Origin: CBDHDN01 sp965261585
GTDB lineage: Bacteria > Pseudomonadota > Alphaproteobacteria > UBA6615
DNA length: 56,143 nt
Assembly (NCBI GenBank): GCA_965261585.1
Contig: CBDHDN010000074.1
Span: 1 to 56,143 of the forward strand
Direction: 5' to 3'
Made by a program: the position numbers and the translations under genes. Below are positions 35,514 through 44,191 of this stretch, one piece after another; the first letter of the stretch is position 1; every line of letters begins with the position of its first letter. Below the pieces are notes generated by a model. It made no database searches, had not been told where the DNA came from, and saw only the letters and a program-made list of their open reading frames with translations.

Positions 35514-35687
35514 ATGCATATCGTTGGCCAGACGGACAAGGGCTATGCCCTCGCCTGTGACTGTCCGAAGGAGTTCTCGTCGGCCAATTTGCGACTGACG
35601 TTCGAGTGTCCCTATTGCGGCTCAGCCGCCAATGCCGCCGAATTGGTCTGCGACTGGGTGTGGGAGAAGTCGCGAAATAGCCACTGA
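35514..35687 (+). CDS. Small cysteine-rich protein
   Basis: A 57-residue protein with GGAGG 6 bp before its ATG. It has paired cysteines (ACDCPKEF and FECPYCGSAANAAELVC), suggesting a tiny zinc ribbon or rubredoxin-like knuckle. It is divergent from the DUF3102 gene. No family name recognised. Confidence 0.6.
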   Translation: MHIVGQTDKGYALACDCPKEFSSANLRLTFECPYCGSAANAAELVCDWVWEKSRNSH

Positions 35688-35723
35688 GCGCAATCGAGGG
35701 GCCGCAGGTCAGCGGGCGTGCCG

Positions 35724-35894
35724 ATGTCGCGATACTATACGAGCCACGTGGGCGTTCTGCAGTACCTGTCGCGCGAGTTCCGCGTCGCCGCCCAGGCCGA
35801 GCCCGACGGCGACCGCTTCGACGTTTATGCGCAACTGCTTGAACGCATGGCCGACGACCTGCTTCTAGCCGTCGACACCACGGCCAGGCCGTAG
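35724..35894 (+). CDS. Small hypothetical protein
   Basis: A 56-residue open frame from ATG 35724 to TAG 35894: MSRYYTSHVGVLQYLSREFR at the start and DRFDVYAQLLERMADDLLLA later. It has coding-like composition and two amphipathic helices. It follows the cysteine-rich gene by 36 bp on the same strand and may be cotranscribed. No clear Shine-Dalgarno sequence. Function unknown. Confidence 0.45.
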   Translation: MSRYYTSHVGVLQYLSREFRVAAQAEPDGDRFDVYAQLLERMADDLLLAVDTTARP

Positions 35895-35927
35895 ACCCCG
35901 CCGTACGTCTTGCGCGGAGGCGCCTTG

Positions 35928-36645
35928 CTACACGTTGAACTCGCGCTTGATCGTTGCGCACAGCTGCTCGTGCGCACAATCGCGGATCGGTTTGCCGTGT
36001 GCCGGCACGAGGTGACGGAAGGACAAGGCCTTCAGCCGGGCGAAGTCCACGGCCTCGGGTTCGCAAGACTTGAGCCAGCCGGGGCCGATATTGGCCGGTC
36101 GAATGAACCCGATCTCCGTCATGTGCCGCGCGCTCTCCTCGTCGAAGAAGGCGTCCACCTCCGTCCCAGTTCTGCAGGCTGTCGCAGGAAATCAGGATGC
36201 CGCCGTGGCGGTCGAGCAGGAGCAGCCCCTCGGGCTGCTTGGCGGTCTCGAACACGAAGAGCGAGGCACCGGCAATCGGCATCGGGCCACCCGGCCGCAG
36301 CTCCGCGTCCGTGGCTTGGCCGGCGAAGTGTTCCGCCTGCGCCAGCGCCCACTGCTTGGCGCCATAGCGCTCCAGGTAGAATGCGTCGTCGATGCCGTGA
36401 AATGTGCCGAGCTTGACCACGTTCACGACGCGGCCGAGGCCGTCGAGGCGGGCCAGCCCGTCGTCATTCAGGCGGACGGTGTTGACGAGGCTCAGGGCAC
36501 CGGCGTCGCGCACGATCGCCATGTTGCGGCTGAACTGCCACGTCCTGCCGCCGAAGTCGGGCCGTGACGTTCCGGTCACGAAGAACACGTCCGGAAAGAT
36601 CTCCTCAATCTCACCGTGCGGCATGACGGGGGTGTGCTCTGCCAT
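35928..36645 (-). pseudogene. Metallo-beta-lactamase-fold protein, frameshifted
   Basis: From ATG 36645 (AGGAGG upstream) the protein reads EEIFPDVFFVTGTSRPDFGG, LSLVNTVRLNDDGLARLDGL, VVNVVKLGTFHGIDDAFYLE and LLLLDRHGGILISCDSLQNW. These resemble MBL-fold hydrolases that have lost part of the HxHxDH motif: HGIDD is where metal ligands would be. Near 36170, after QNWDG, the frame shifts by one; the remaining VDAFFDEESARHMTEIGFIR and FRHLVPAHGKPIRDCAHEQL run to the stop at 35928. Function unknown. Divergent from the MarR gene and possibly its target. Confidence 0.72.
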
Positions 36646-36784
36646 CTCTACCTCCTGGGTTTGCGTATTCGCGGCGTGATTCTTTGGACCAGGCGCAGTC
36701 TGCCTTATCGGTGAGCGGAATGCAGCCGGCCGGCAGCCGCCGCCTGCTTGCAAATCACCGGGGTGATTGTCATGGTCGGCCGCG

Positions 36785-36829
36785 GATATTGACAATACAT
36801 TGGCATATTGACAATATATTGTCAATATG
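36785..36829. promoter_or_regulatory. Palindromic operator/bidirectional promoter overlapping the marR start
   Basis: A perfect 26-bp palindrome lies at 36804-36829; its 20-bp core is ATTGACAATATATTGTCAAT. An extra half-site TATTGACAATA lies upstream at 36787-36797. TTGACA at 36789-36794 with CAATAT 17 bp later would start transcription at or next to the ATG at 36827, implying a leaderless message. The mirror-image TTGACA on the minus strand (36825-36820) with CAATGT 17 bp on could drive the opposite gene. MarR proteins bind such palindromes, so autorepression is likely. Confidence 0.72.
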
Positions 36830-37345
36830 CCCTACACGACCGAACTTCCCACGCCGGAAGGTGCCGCTGTCACGGCCCTGATCCTCGAGACGTTTCGCCT
36901 GAACGGCCGCATGCTGGCCGCCGGCGGTCGGTTGACCCGCGGCATCGGTCTGACCAGTGCGCGCTGGCAGGTCGTGGGTGCGATCGCGCTGGCACGGCGG
37001 CCCCGGCCGGTCGCCCAGATCGCCCGCAACATGGGCCTGACGCGCCAGGCCGTGCAGCGCATCGTCAATGAGTTGGCGGCGACCGGCCTGGTTGGCTTCG
37101 CGGCCAACCCGAACCACCGCCGCGCCAAGCTTGTGGTGCTGACGGCGTCGGGCCGCGACGCCTACCGGGCGGCCACGGACTCACAGATACCGTGGTCGAA
37201 CGGACTCGCAGCCGGCCTCGATCCAGGAGCCGTCAGGGCCGCCGTCGCCGTCATGCGAACCTTGCGCCAGCGCCTGGAAGCCGATGAGCCCGGCGCCGGA
37301 GCCCCACCATTGGAAGAGGAACCCCGTCCGCCCGCTTCCAGCTGA
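36827..37345 (+). CDS. MarR-family transcriptional regulator
   Basis: A 172-residue winged-helix regulator. The N-terminal helices (GAAVTALILETFRLNGRMLA) make the dimer interface; the DNA-binding part is VAQIARNMGLTRQAVQRIVN followed by a wing with NPNHRRAKLVVLTASGRDAY. The ATG is the last three bases of a perfect palindrome, so the protein probably controls its own initiation. It is divergent from the broken MBL-fold gene, its likely regulatory partner. The C-terminus is proline-rich and unordered. Confidence 0.9.
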   Translation: MPYTTELPTPEGAAVTALILETFRLNGRMLAAGGRLTRGIGLTSARWQVVGAIALARRPRPVAQIARNMGLTRQAVQRIVNELAATGLVGFAANPNHRRAKLVVLTASGRDAYRAATDSQIPWSNGLAAGLDPGAVRAAVAVMRTLRQRLEADEPGAGAPPLEEEPRPPASS

Positions 37346-37491
37346 TCAACCGTGCCGAAAGGGAATCGCCGGCGCATTTTCGGGCTGCCGTCACAAGCGC
37401 CGATTTCCAGGCCCTGACCGCGCAAAACAAGGGCCGGTTCCGACGCGGCGGTGCCGGGCCGGGCCGCGCCGCGCCGGCGATGACATCCGCC

Positions 37492-37914
37492 TCAGTCACG
37501 GTCGGCCAGGCGGTAGACGAACTTGAGGCCCGACCAGGTCGCGTCGACGGCGCACACCTTGACGTCGACAAGGCCGCCGGCAAGGCCGACTTCGCGGACC
37601 ACGGTGTCGGTCAGGTCGGTGTCCAGCTTGGCGGCCTGCTTGGGCCAGGCGATCCACAGCGCACCGGCTTGCTTGATCTTGCCCTTCAGCGCGGCAAAGC
37701 GGCGGCGCAAGCGGCCGGCCGACGTGAAGAACGCGACGATCACGTCGGCCGGGCCGGCGCGCAGGCCGTGGCGCAGGTCGATTGCTTCCGGCAGCGTGCC
37801 GTGACTTGCCGGCCACCCGTCCTGCCAGGCCGCCGGGGCGCCGTCCAGCAGCACCAGGTGGCCGTGTTTGATGCCGAGCTTGTGGGGCAGCGGCGTTGCG
37901 GAATAGCCGGCCAC
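37492..37914 (-). CDS. DUF3052 family protein
   Basis: A 140-residue protein. The start is taken as GTG 37914 because the conserved N-terminus is AGYSATPLPHKLGIKHGH; no ATG is available. The rest, with DVIVAFFTSAGRLRRRFAAL, GALWIAWPKQAAKLDTDLTD and VCAVDATWSGLKFVYRLADR, fits DUF3052. Function unknown. It follows the DUF2817 gene by 14 bp on the same strand, so the two are probably cotranscribed. Confidence 0.8.
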   Translation of the reverse strand: MAGYSATPLPHKLGIKHGHLVLLDGAPAAWQDGWPASHGTLPEAIDLRHGLRAGPADVIVAFFTSAGRLRRRFAALKGKIKQAGALWIAWPKQAAKLDTDLTDTVVREVGLAGGLVDVKVCAVDATWSGLKFVYRLADRD

Positions 37915-37928
37915 GACAGCGGCCCGGC

Positions 37929-39056
37929 TCAACCCGCGGCCAGGCCGGCGAGCGCTTGGCTGACCAAGGCGTGGCCGCGGGCCCACACCTTGGCCTTCCA
38001 GACCGGCTCGTCGCCGTAGAAGGCGGCGCGCATCTGGGCCTTGATCGCCCGCCCCTGGTCGCTGTCGACGTCGCCGTGGGTGTGCAGCCAGGCGTCGGCG
38101 CGCAAGGCCTGAAGCACGTCGAGCACGGGCTGGGTGCCGAATTCGAGGGCGATGTTCGTCCACCGGACGGCAGGCGCCGCACGCTCCAGCCCCTCACCGA
38201 CATGGCCCCGCACGACCGGGGACGTGGACGTACCGCCCGCCGGGCTGGTCACGGCGTCGCCGTACCAGGCCCTGGCGCGGGCGAAGCCGCCGCTCGCCGG
38301 GTCGTGCATCGCGATCGGCTCGCCATAGCCGTAGGGCCCGAGGCCGGTGTGCACATCGATCACGACGGCGGCGTGCGCGCCGGCCGTCGCCTCGGCAACG
38401 ACATGTTCGAGCGTGCGCCGCGACCAGCACGGCTGCCGCCCGCCATAGAACAGGCCGTTGGCGTGGCTGAACTGGCCGCCGCAGACGACGCTCTGCAGCG
38501 CCAGGAGGCCGTGTGCCTCGGCGTAGCCTTCCAGCTCCCGATCCGTACGCGCGATCGTCGCGTCATCCCAGGCGGCGGGCACCAAGGCGTCGGCGAGCCG
38601 GTCGTACTCCGGTGTCGGCGGGTAGGCGGCGCCGTCGCCGTGGTCGACGAAGTTGCGGTTCAGGTCGATGTTGTCCTCGGTCACGCGGCGCAGCCAGGCG
38701 AAGCCGTGCGGATTGATGGCGTGAACGAGGACCACGGCGGTGCCACGGTCCTGGCGCGCTGCATGATCGAGCAGTCCGAGTTGAATGCCGGAGCCGCAGA
38801 AGCCCTCGGCGCCGTGGGTGCCCGACACGACGAACAAGACGCGTTCGGCGTTGGCCGGGCCGAGGTGGGCGACGTCCGTGTACAGGGCCTCGCCACGTGG
38901 ACCGCGCGTCGGATTGCGGTGTGACGAGACGGTGGCGTCGGCGGCAAGGCAAGCTGCCAGGAAACCGGCGCGGGCCTCGCTGTAGGTGGCGGCGAAGTAG
39001 TCTTCGGGTTCGCTGGACACGTTACTTGATCCTGAACTTGCCCCAGGACTTGCCAT
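37929..39056 (-). CDS. DUF2817 family protein (M14 carboxypeptidase-like)
   Basis: A 375-residue protein from ATG 39056, with GGAG 9 bp upstream. Zinc-ligand-like motifs of the M14 fold are visible: VVSGTHGAEGFCGS (HxxE, ~residues 78-91), then NPHGFAWLRRVTEDNIDLNRNF, VIDVHTGLGPYG (third ligand His) and IALEFGT (glutamate). The family is annotated only as DUF2817; it likely hydrolyses an amide or ester of small molecules. Cotranscribed with the DUF3052 gene downstream. Confidence 0.83.
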   Translation of the reverse strand: MASPGASSGSSNVSSEPEDYFAATYSEARAGFLAACLAADATVSSHRNPTRGPRGEALYTDVAHLGPANAERVLFVVSGTHGAEGFCGSGIQLGLLDHAARQDRGTAVVLVHAINPHGFAWLRRVTEDNIDLNRNFVDHGDGAAYPPTPEYDRLADALVPAAWDDATIARTDRELEGYAEAHGLLALQSVVCGGQFSHANGLFYGGRQPCWSRRTLEHVVAEATAGAHAAVVIDVHTGLGPYGYGEPIAMHDPASGGFARARAWYGDAVTSPAGGTSTSPVVRGHVGEGLERAAPAVRWTNIALEFGTQPVLDVLQALRADAWLHTHGDVDSDQGRAIKAQMRAAFYGDEPVWKAKVWARGHALVSQALAGLAAG

Positions 39057-39146
39057 GGACTTGACTCCGGGGATGACTGGTTTTTGATGCATTGTGTGCA
39101 AAGGCCGCTTGGAGTCCGCCGTGAGTGGCGCGATAATCGTCATGTT

Positions 39147-39713
39147 ATGACCGGACACATCGGAAAGCGACTGGCGTATCTGGGGCTTGCCGGCGGGCTC
39201 ATATTCTCGGCGACGGCAAGTGCGGATCAGGAAGACCCGAGGCTCGATCGCCTGTTCGCCGTGCTGCAGACCACCGAGGACGATGAGCGGGTGCGGGGCG
39301 CGGAGGCGCTAATCTGGTCCATTTGGATTGAGAACGAAGACGCGGCGGTAGCAACGCTGATGCAGCGCGGCATCGTCGCGATGGGTCGCCGGCAGCTGCG
39401 GCGCGCCCTCGACATCTTCGACGACATGGTCGGGCAGGCGCCGGAATTTGCCGAGGGTTGGAACAAGCGGGCGACGGTGCACTTCCTCATGGGCAACCTG
39501 GAAGAGTCGGTCGCAGATGTCGAGGTGACGCTGGATCTGGAGCCGCGCCACTTCGGGGCGCTGAGCGGCCTCGGCCAGATCGAGCTGATCCGTGGCGACG
39601 AGCCGGCGGCGCTGCAGGCCTTCGAAGCCGCACTGGCGGTGCATCCGCGCCTTACGGGGCTCAGAGATCGGGCGGATGCTCTGGAAGAGAAGTTGTTCGG
39701 TAAGGATCTGTAG
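39147..39713 (+). CDS. TPR-repeat protein, exported
   Basis: A 188-residue protein from ATG 39147. The signal peptide has a hydrophobic LAYLGLAGGLIFSATASA core cut near residue 26. Two or three tetratricopeptide units follow: IVAMGRRQLRRALDIFDDMV, FAEGWNKRATVHFLMGNLEE and HFGALSGLGQIELIRGDEPA. Likely a periplasmic scaffold. It is divergent from the DUF2817 gene. An IS256 element inserted 17 bp after its stop without harming the coding sequence. Confidence 0.8.
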   Translation: MTGHIGKRLAYLGLAGGLIFSATASADQEDPRLDRLFAVLQTTEDDERVRGAEALIWSIWIENEDAAVATLMQRGIVAMGRRQLRRALDIFDDMVGQAPEFAEGWNKRATVHFLMGNLEESVADVEVTLDLEPRHFGALSGLGQIELIRGDEPAALQAFEAALAVHPRLTGLRDRADALEEKLFGKDL

Positions 39714-39730
39714 CGACAATAATACTTGGC

Positions 39731-41112
39731 GGTTGTGTCTCGAAAGTGGTGGAAATTGGTTTTGGCGCCTCTCCGAGCGGGTTGAGTTTTGCGGCGGTCA
39801 GGCCGCGCGGTCAAGGGTTTCGTCGGCGATTAGCTGATCGAGGGTTTCCCATCCATCGACTTTGCGCATCTGGATTTGGCCGGAAGCGAGGAGCGCCCAG
39901 AGGAGCATCGGCACTGTTTCGGGACACGGCAGCACGGTCTGTGTTTTGATCCGGCGCTTGAACTCCTCGTTGAGACGCTCAATGGCGTTGGTCGTTCGGG
40001 CTGATTTCCATTGGCTCTTGGACAGGCGCGTGAAGGTAAAGAGCTTGTCGCCCGCTTCTGCGAGGCTGTCCGCGACGGCCCTGCATTTCAGCCGCCACTT
40101 GCGGACAAACGCCTTGCGGCGGGTTTCCACCTCGGAGGCAGTGTCGGCATAGATCATATCGCGGTAATCTTCGCTCAGCTCGTCATGCATGTGTTTGGGA
40201 GCATGACCCAGAAGGTTGCGGTGCTTGTGCACGGTGCAGCGTTGAACGGGAAGGTCATCGCCCCAAAGCGCCGACAGAGCCGCCTCCAGTCCCGGCGCGC
40301 CATCGACGATGACAAACCCGGGCCGTTTCAGTCCACGCGCATCAAGGTCGTCGAGGAACTGGCGCCACGCCGCCTGGCTTTCTCCGCCCATATTCCCGAT
40401 CGAAAGCAAGACCTTCTGGCCATCCCGGCGCACCCCTATAGCCGCGAGAACCGAGATGTTGGTGGCCTTGCGATCCAGTCGGGTCTTGATCACAGTGCCG
40501 TCAAGGATCAGCCGAACGATATCCTCATCCGCGAGGCCACGGCTGCACCAGGCGTCCCAATCGACCTTCACCTTGCGCCACGCCCGGCTCACAACGTCCT
40601 TGCTCACAGCACCCCCGAAGAGCCCGAACAGCGCGCGTTTCACCCGCCGCGTGTTGGTTCCGGACAGATACACCGAAGCGATCAGCGCCTCGGCCTTTCT
40701 GGTCAGCCGCTGGTAGCGCGGCAGCGCCCGCGAACGCCATTCCGACGCCCGACCGTCTTCCTCAACGATCCGTGCACGTGGCACGCTCCCGAATGTCCCC
40801 GTCAGTTGCCGCTCCCGGTGCCCGTTCCGATACCCTTGCCGAAGCGCGTCCTCTCGACCGTATCGGCAGCGCCCGAGAAACTGCGCAAGTTCCTCCTCAA
40901 AAACGGCCTCGATCGTGGATCTGATGTTCTCCCGCAGCCGGTCCTCGAGCGGATCATAGCCGGCGTCATTGGCCAGTAGCGAAAGCGCAGAAGTCTCGGT
41001 AGTGTTCTTCATGGCGTGATCTCCTTGGCGGTGCTAGCCGCCGGTTGGGTGGTTGTCTTGTCACCCGGAGATTACGCCATCCTCAAATTTCCACCACTTT
41101 CGAGACACAGCC
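39731..41112 (-). mobile_element. IS256-family element
   Basis: A 1382-bp element with inverted ends GGYTGTGTCTCGAAAGTGG... of about 27 bp (39731-39757 and 41086-41112), differing at one base. Both sides show the 8-bp direct repeat TACTTGGC (39723-39730 and 41113-41120), normal for IS256. One transposase gene. It sits between the TPR gene and msrP. Confidence 0.93.
39798..41012 (-). CDS. IS256-family (mutator) transposase
   Basis: A 404-residue DDE transposase. N-terminal RCRYGREDALRQGYRNGHRE precedes VYLSGTNTRRVKRALFGLFG. The catalytic parts are IVRLILDGTVIKTRL (first Asp), FVIVDGAPGLEAALSALWGD (second Asp), the VQRCTVHKHRNLLGHAPK block characteristic of mutator-like enzymes, and ARTTNAIERLNEEFKRRIKT (Glu). 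Complete and in frame, so the element is probably active or recently so. Confidence 0.94.
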   Translation of the reverse strand: MKNTTETSALSLLANDAGYDPLEDRLRENIRSTIEAVFEEELAQFLGRCRYGREDALRQGYRNGHRERQLTGTFGSVPRARIVEEDGRASEWRSRALPRYQRLTRKAEALIASVYLSGTNTRRVKRALFGLFGGAVSKDVVSRAWRKVKVDWDAWCSRGLADEDIVRLILDGTVIKTRLDRKATNISVLAAIGVRRDGQKVLLSIGNMGGESQAAWRQFLDDLDARGLKRPGFVIVDGAPGLEAALSALWGDDLPVQRCTVHKHRNLLGHAPKHMHDELSEDYRDMIYADTASEVETRRKAFVRKWRLKCRAVADSLAEAGDKLFTFTRLSKSQWKSARTTNAIERLNEEFKRRIKTQTVLPCPETVPMLLWALLASGQIQMRKVDGWETLDQLIADETLDRAA

Positions 41113-41256
41113 TACTTGGCAGACGTCGGAGTCTCATGGCGGCGTGAGACTTATGTGATATTTGCACGTTCAAGCGTCCGTGAGTTGATTCCTTAACGGT
41201 ACCGCGCCATTTTGTCGCCGTTAGCTGTGCGCACGAGCCCATCACGGGAGAAAACC

Positions 41257-42228
41257 ATGCACGTCAAGGTCAAGCGCGGTTGGGAGCTGCCGGAGAGTGC
41301 CGCTACTCCCGAGAAGTTTTTCCAGCAGCGGCGCATGCTCGCCAAGGCGATTGCCGCCGGGCCCATTCTCGCCGCCGCCGCGCCGGTCCTTGCCGCCGCA
41401 CCCGCGTGGGCACGGGGCGAGGATCCGACGGCCGATTTATATCCCGTCGCGCGCAACGAACGCTACGTGCTGGACCGCGAGATAACCGACGAAGGGCTGG
41501 CGACGAACTACAACAACTTCTATGAGTTCGGATCGCAAAAACGCATCGCCAAGGCCGCGCGCAAGCTGAAGACGCGGCCGTGGACCGTGACGTTCGACGG
41601 CATGGTCGAGAACGAGATGACCGTCGATATCGACGATCTGATCCGCGCCATGCCGCTGGAGGAGCGCGTCTATCGCCACCGCTGCGTCGAGGCGTGGTCG
41701 ATGGCGGTGCCGTGGAGCGGCTTCCAGATGTCGGCGCTGCTCGACATGGCGAAGCCGCTGGGCTCGGCCAAGTACGTGCGCATGGAAACCCAGGCCGACA
41801 AGAAAACCATGCCGGGCCTGCGCCAGTTCTGGTATCCGTGGCCCTATATCGAAGGCCTGACCATGGCCGAGGCGGCGAACGAGCTCGCGTTCATGGTGAC
41901 CGGGCTCTACGGCAAGCCGGTGCCGAAACAGAACGGCGCGCCGCTGCGCCTCGTGGTGCCGTGGAAGTACGGTTTCAAGTCGATCAAGTCGATCGTCCGC
42001 TTCACGTTCACCGACGAGCGGCCGATGACGTTCTGGGAGGCGATCCAGCCCAAGGAGTACGGCTTCTGGGCCAACGTCAATCCCGAGGTATCGCACCCGC
42101 GCTGGAGCCAAGCCGAAGAACGCCTGTTGGGCGTCGACGGCAAGGTGCCGACGCTGCTCTACAACGGCTACGCCGAGTTCGTCGCCGGTCTCTACGAGAA
42201 CCAGCCGACGGATCGCCTGTTCATATAG
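41257..42228 (+). CDS. msrP: Methionine sulfoxide reductase catalytic subunit MsrP (YedY)
   Basis: A 323-residue molybdopterin enzyme from ATG 41257. A twin-arginine signal (QQRRMLAKAIAAGPILAAAA) ends around residue 50. The conserved YNNFYEFGS region follows; the molybdenum-coordinating cysteine is in VYRHRCVEAWSMAVPWSGF (~residue 146). Next come WPYIEGLTMAEAANELAFMV and GAPLRLVVPWKYGFKSIKSI. MsrP repairs oxidised methionines in periplasmic proteins with electrons from the membrane haem protein MsrQ; no msrQ gene follows here, so it is elsewhere or missing. Confidence 0.93.
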   Translation: MHVKVKRGWELPESAATPEKFFQQRRMLAKAIAAGPILAAAAPVLAAAPAWARGEDPTADLYPVARNERYVLDREITDEGLATNYNNFYEFGSQKRIAKAARKLKTRPWTVTFDGMVENEMTVDIDDLIRAMPLEERVYRHRCVEAWSMAVPWSGFQMSALLDMAKPLGSAKYVRMETQADKKTMPGLRQFWYPWPYIEGLTMAEAANELAFMVTGLYGKPVPKQNGAPLRLVVPWKYGFKSIKSIVRFTFTDERPMTFWEAIQPKEYGFWANVNPEVSHPRWSQAEERLLGVDGKVPTLLYNGYAEFVAGLYENQPTDRLFI

Positions 42229-42249
42229 CGTCACGCGCCGGCGCGACGA

Positions 42250-42285
42250 GAAAATTGGCCGGACCCAATGGGCCCGGCCAGTTTC
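42250..42285 (+). terminator. Probable intrinsic terminator after msrP
   Basis: A hairpin with arms GGCCGGACCC and GGGCCCGGCC (one mismatch) and a 3-nt loop, followed by AGTTTCTTT on the plus strand, 25 bp after the msrP stop. The U-tract is short, so strength is uncertain. Confidence 0.6.
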
Positions 42286-42531
42286 TTTGGGGGTATCGTC
42301 CAACGGACGATAGCTATGGGTCCGTGTGGGCCCGGGAACCGGCGGGGAGGAGCACCGGCTCCGGAGGCTGCATCGCAGCATGCCTCTTTGATATAGGCTC
42401 TGCGCACCACGGCGACACCCCGACGCGGGGACGCAGCTATGCGTTGACCGCATGGCTGTAGGGGTGCCGGCCGCTAACCTATTAATTCTGTGTGTCCGGT
42501 TCACCTGACGCAGGACTGCTGGCTTAGCCTG
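42286..42531. other. Intergenic region between msrP and IS1380 copy B
   Basis: No gene or clear regulatory site found. The sequence is mixed in composition with no repeat matching others in the window. Confidence 0.4.
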
Positions 42532-44191
42532 CTAGCCCGGATTTCTCACAGCGGGATTGGTGGTGGCCGAGAGCCAGTTCATCTTGGGCACTGTTGATGG
42601 GTTGCTGTGAAGCAGGCAGTCTGGAGGGTTCCGCCGGCTGCTGGCGGTGGTCTGAGGCTGGAGTTGATCCTGTGTGGTTGACGGGACGGGCGGAGGCCGG
42701 CTGCTGGGGTCAGCCGGTGGCGTTGCATAATCGATGGTGAGCCAGGCGGTATTCCTGCTGGTAGGGGAACGAAGACGCCATTGCGAACTTGACGCGGCGG
42801 ACGGAGCGGCGCACCTGGGCGCCGATCTTCAACAGCTTCAAGCGGATGGTGCCGCAGGTGGCGCGGGCGAAGCGGGTGTGCTTGAGGGCGATGCGGCGCA
42901 GCGCGCAGAGCAGCGCATAGGCCATGGCGGCGAACCACAAGCGCAGCTGGTTGGCCCGCATGGTGGCAGCCGAAGTGCGGTCGGCGAACAGATCGGCCTG
43001 GCATTCCTTGATGCGGTTCTCCATGTCGCCGCGGGCGCAATAGACCTTTTCATAGAGCCGGCGGGCCTTGACCTCGCCGGTGCCGAGCGAGGTGACGACG
43101 AAGCGCGGATTGGCCTTACCGTGGGTCCATTCGGCCTTGGCGGCGACGCGGCGTTCGCGGCTCCAGCTCTTACGCGTCGTCCACACCAGCTCCTGGTAGC
43201 GGCGGGCCGGCTTGCCGGTGCGCCGGCTGTCGGCGGCGGCGGCGGCGAGAGCGTTCTCGATCGCGCCGCTGAGCCGCTTGTTCCTGGCCAGCCCAAAGAC
43301 GTAGTCGACCCGGTTGGCTTCGCACCACGCCATCAGCGCCTCGCGGGCGAAGCCGGAATCAGCGCGCACCAGAATACGCACGTCCGGCCAGTCGTCGCGG
43401 ATCTGCTCGACGATCCGGGCGAGCTCCTCGATCGCGCCGGCGGCGCCGTCGATATTGGCCGGCCGCAGCTTCGCCGCCAGCAGATGCCGGCCACAGAAGA
43501 TGTACAGCGGCGGATAGCAGTAACAATCGTAGTAACCGTGGAAGAACCGATCCTCCTGCTCGCCGTGCAACGGATCGTCGGTCGCGTCGAGGTCGATGAT
43601 GATCTGCTTCGCCGGCCGCCGGTGCGCGGCCAAGAACAGCGCGACGAACTGGCGCTCGATCGCCGCCGCGTCGTGGCCGATCTTGTGATAGCGCGACGGC
43701 GCCCCCGACGGCGCGTGCTCCAGCCGGTTCAGCGTCGACTTGCCGGCGAGCGGCGCGCAGTCCGCCCGCCGCGCCTCGAGCTTGCCGGCGAGCACCGCCA
43801 TCACCGGATCATGGCGCAGCTCGTCGTGGTCGATCAGGTCCTCGTAACCCAGCGCCAGGGCGAACACACGTTGGCCGACCAGCGTCGCGACGCTGTGCTC
43901 CGTCAACGCCGGATCGCGGCCGTCCTGGAAACATCGCGCAAAACCCGCGACCAGGCCAATCGCCCGCTCCGTGGCCCCCAGCAAAAGCGCGCCGCCGTTC
44001 GACGTCACCGCACCGCCGTCAAACGCTGCCTCAACGCGCCGGCTCTCAACGCGTGCAAATCCGAACAGATCCGAGATACACTCTGTTGGCATCGGGGAGA
44101 TCCTCCGTCTCAGCTTAAGTTCTTGTTGCAACAATCACTTTCGCTGATTCGGGGCCCCGATGCACTACTCCGTGTGAGAAATCCGGGCTAG
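42532..44191 (-). mobile_element. IS1380-family element, copy B
   Basis: A full 1660-bp copy with inverted CCCGGATTTCTCACA ends inside CTAG direct repeats. It lies exactly at the TAG stop of the LysR-type gene: the CTAG at its right end supplies that stop (44188-44190). Nearly identical to copy C in the same orientation, 7.2 kb away. Confidence 0.93.
42710..44092 (-). CDS. IS1380-family transposase (copy B)
   Basis: A 460-residue transposase; the start is taken at MPTECISDLFGFARVESRRV (ATG 44092), downstream of an AGACGGAGGATC Shine-Dalgarno-like region. IS1380-type features: NGGALLLGATERAIGLVAGF near the start, then the catalytic segments IIIDLDATDDPLHGEQEDRF (DDATDD-like), VRILVRADSGFAREALMAWC (Asp) and ENRIKECQADLFADRTSAAT (the conserved Glu-containing end). 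Complete, so it could also supply transposase to the deleted copy A. Confidence 0.94.
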   Translation of the reverse strand: MPTECISDLFGFARVESRRVEAAFDGGAVTSNGGALLLGATERAIGLVAGFARCFQDGRDPALTEHSVATLVGQRVFALALGYEDLIDHDELRHDPVMAVLAGKLEARRADCAPLAGKSTLNRLEHAPSGAPSRYHKIGHDAAAIERQFVALFLAAHRRPAKQIIIDLDATDDPLHGEQEDRFFHGYYDCYCYPPLYIFCGRHLLAAKLRPANIDGAAGAIEELARIVEQIRDDWPDVRILVRADSGFAREALMAWCEANRVDYVFGLARNKRLSGAIENALAAAAADSRRTGKPARRYQELVWTTRKSWSRERRVAAKAEWTHGKANPRFVVTSLGTGEVKARRLYEKVYCARGDMENRIKECQADLFADRTSAATMRANQLRLWFAAMAYALLCALRRIALKHTRFARATCGTIRLKLLKIGAQVRRSVRRVKFAMASSFPYQQEYRLAHHRLCNATG

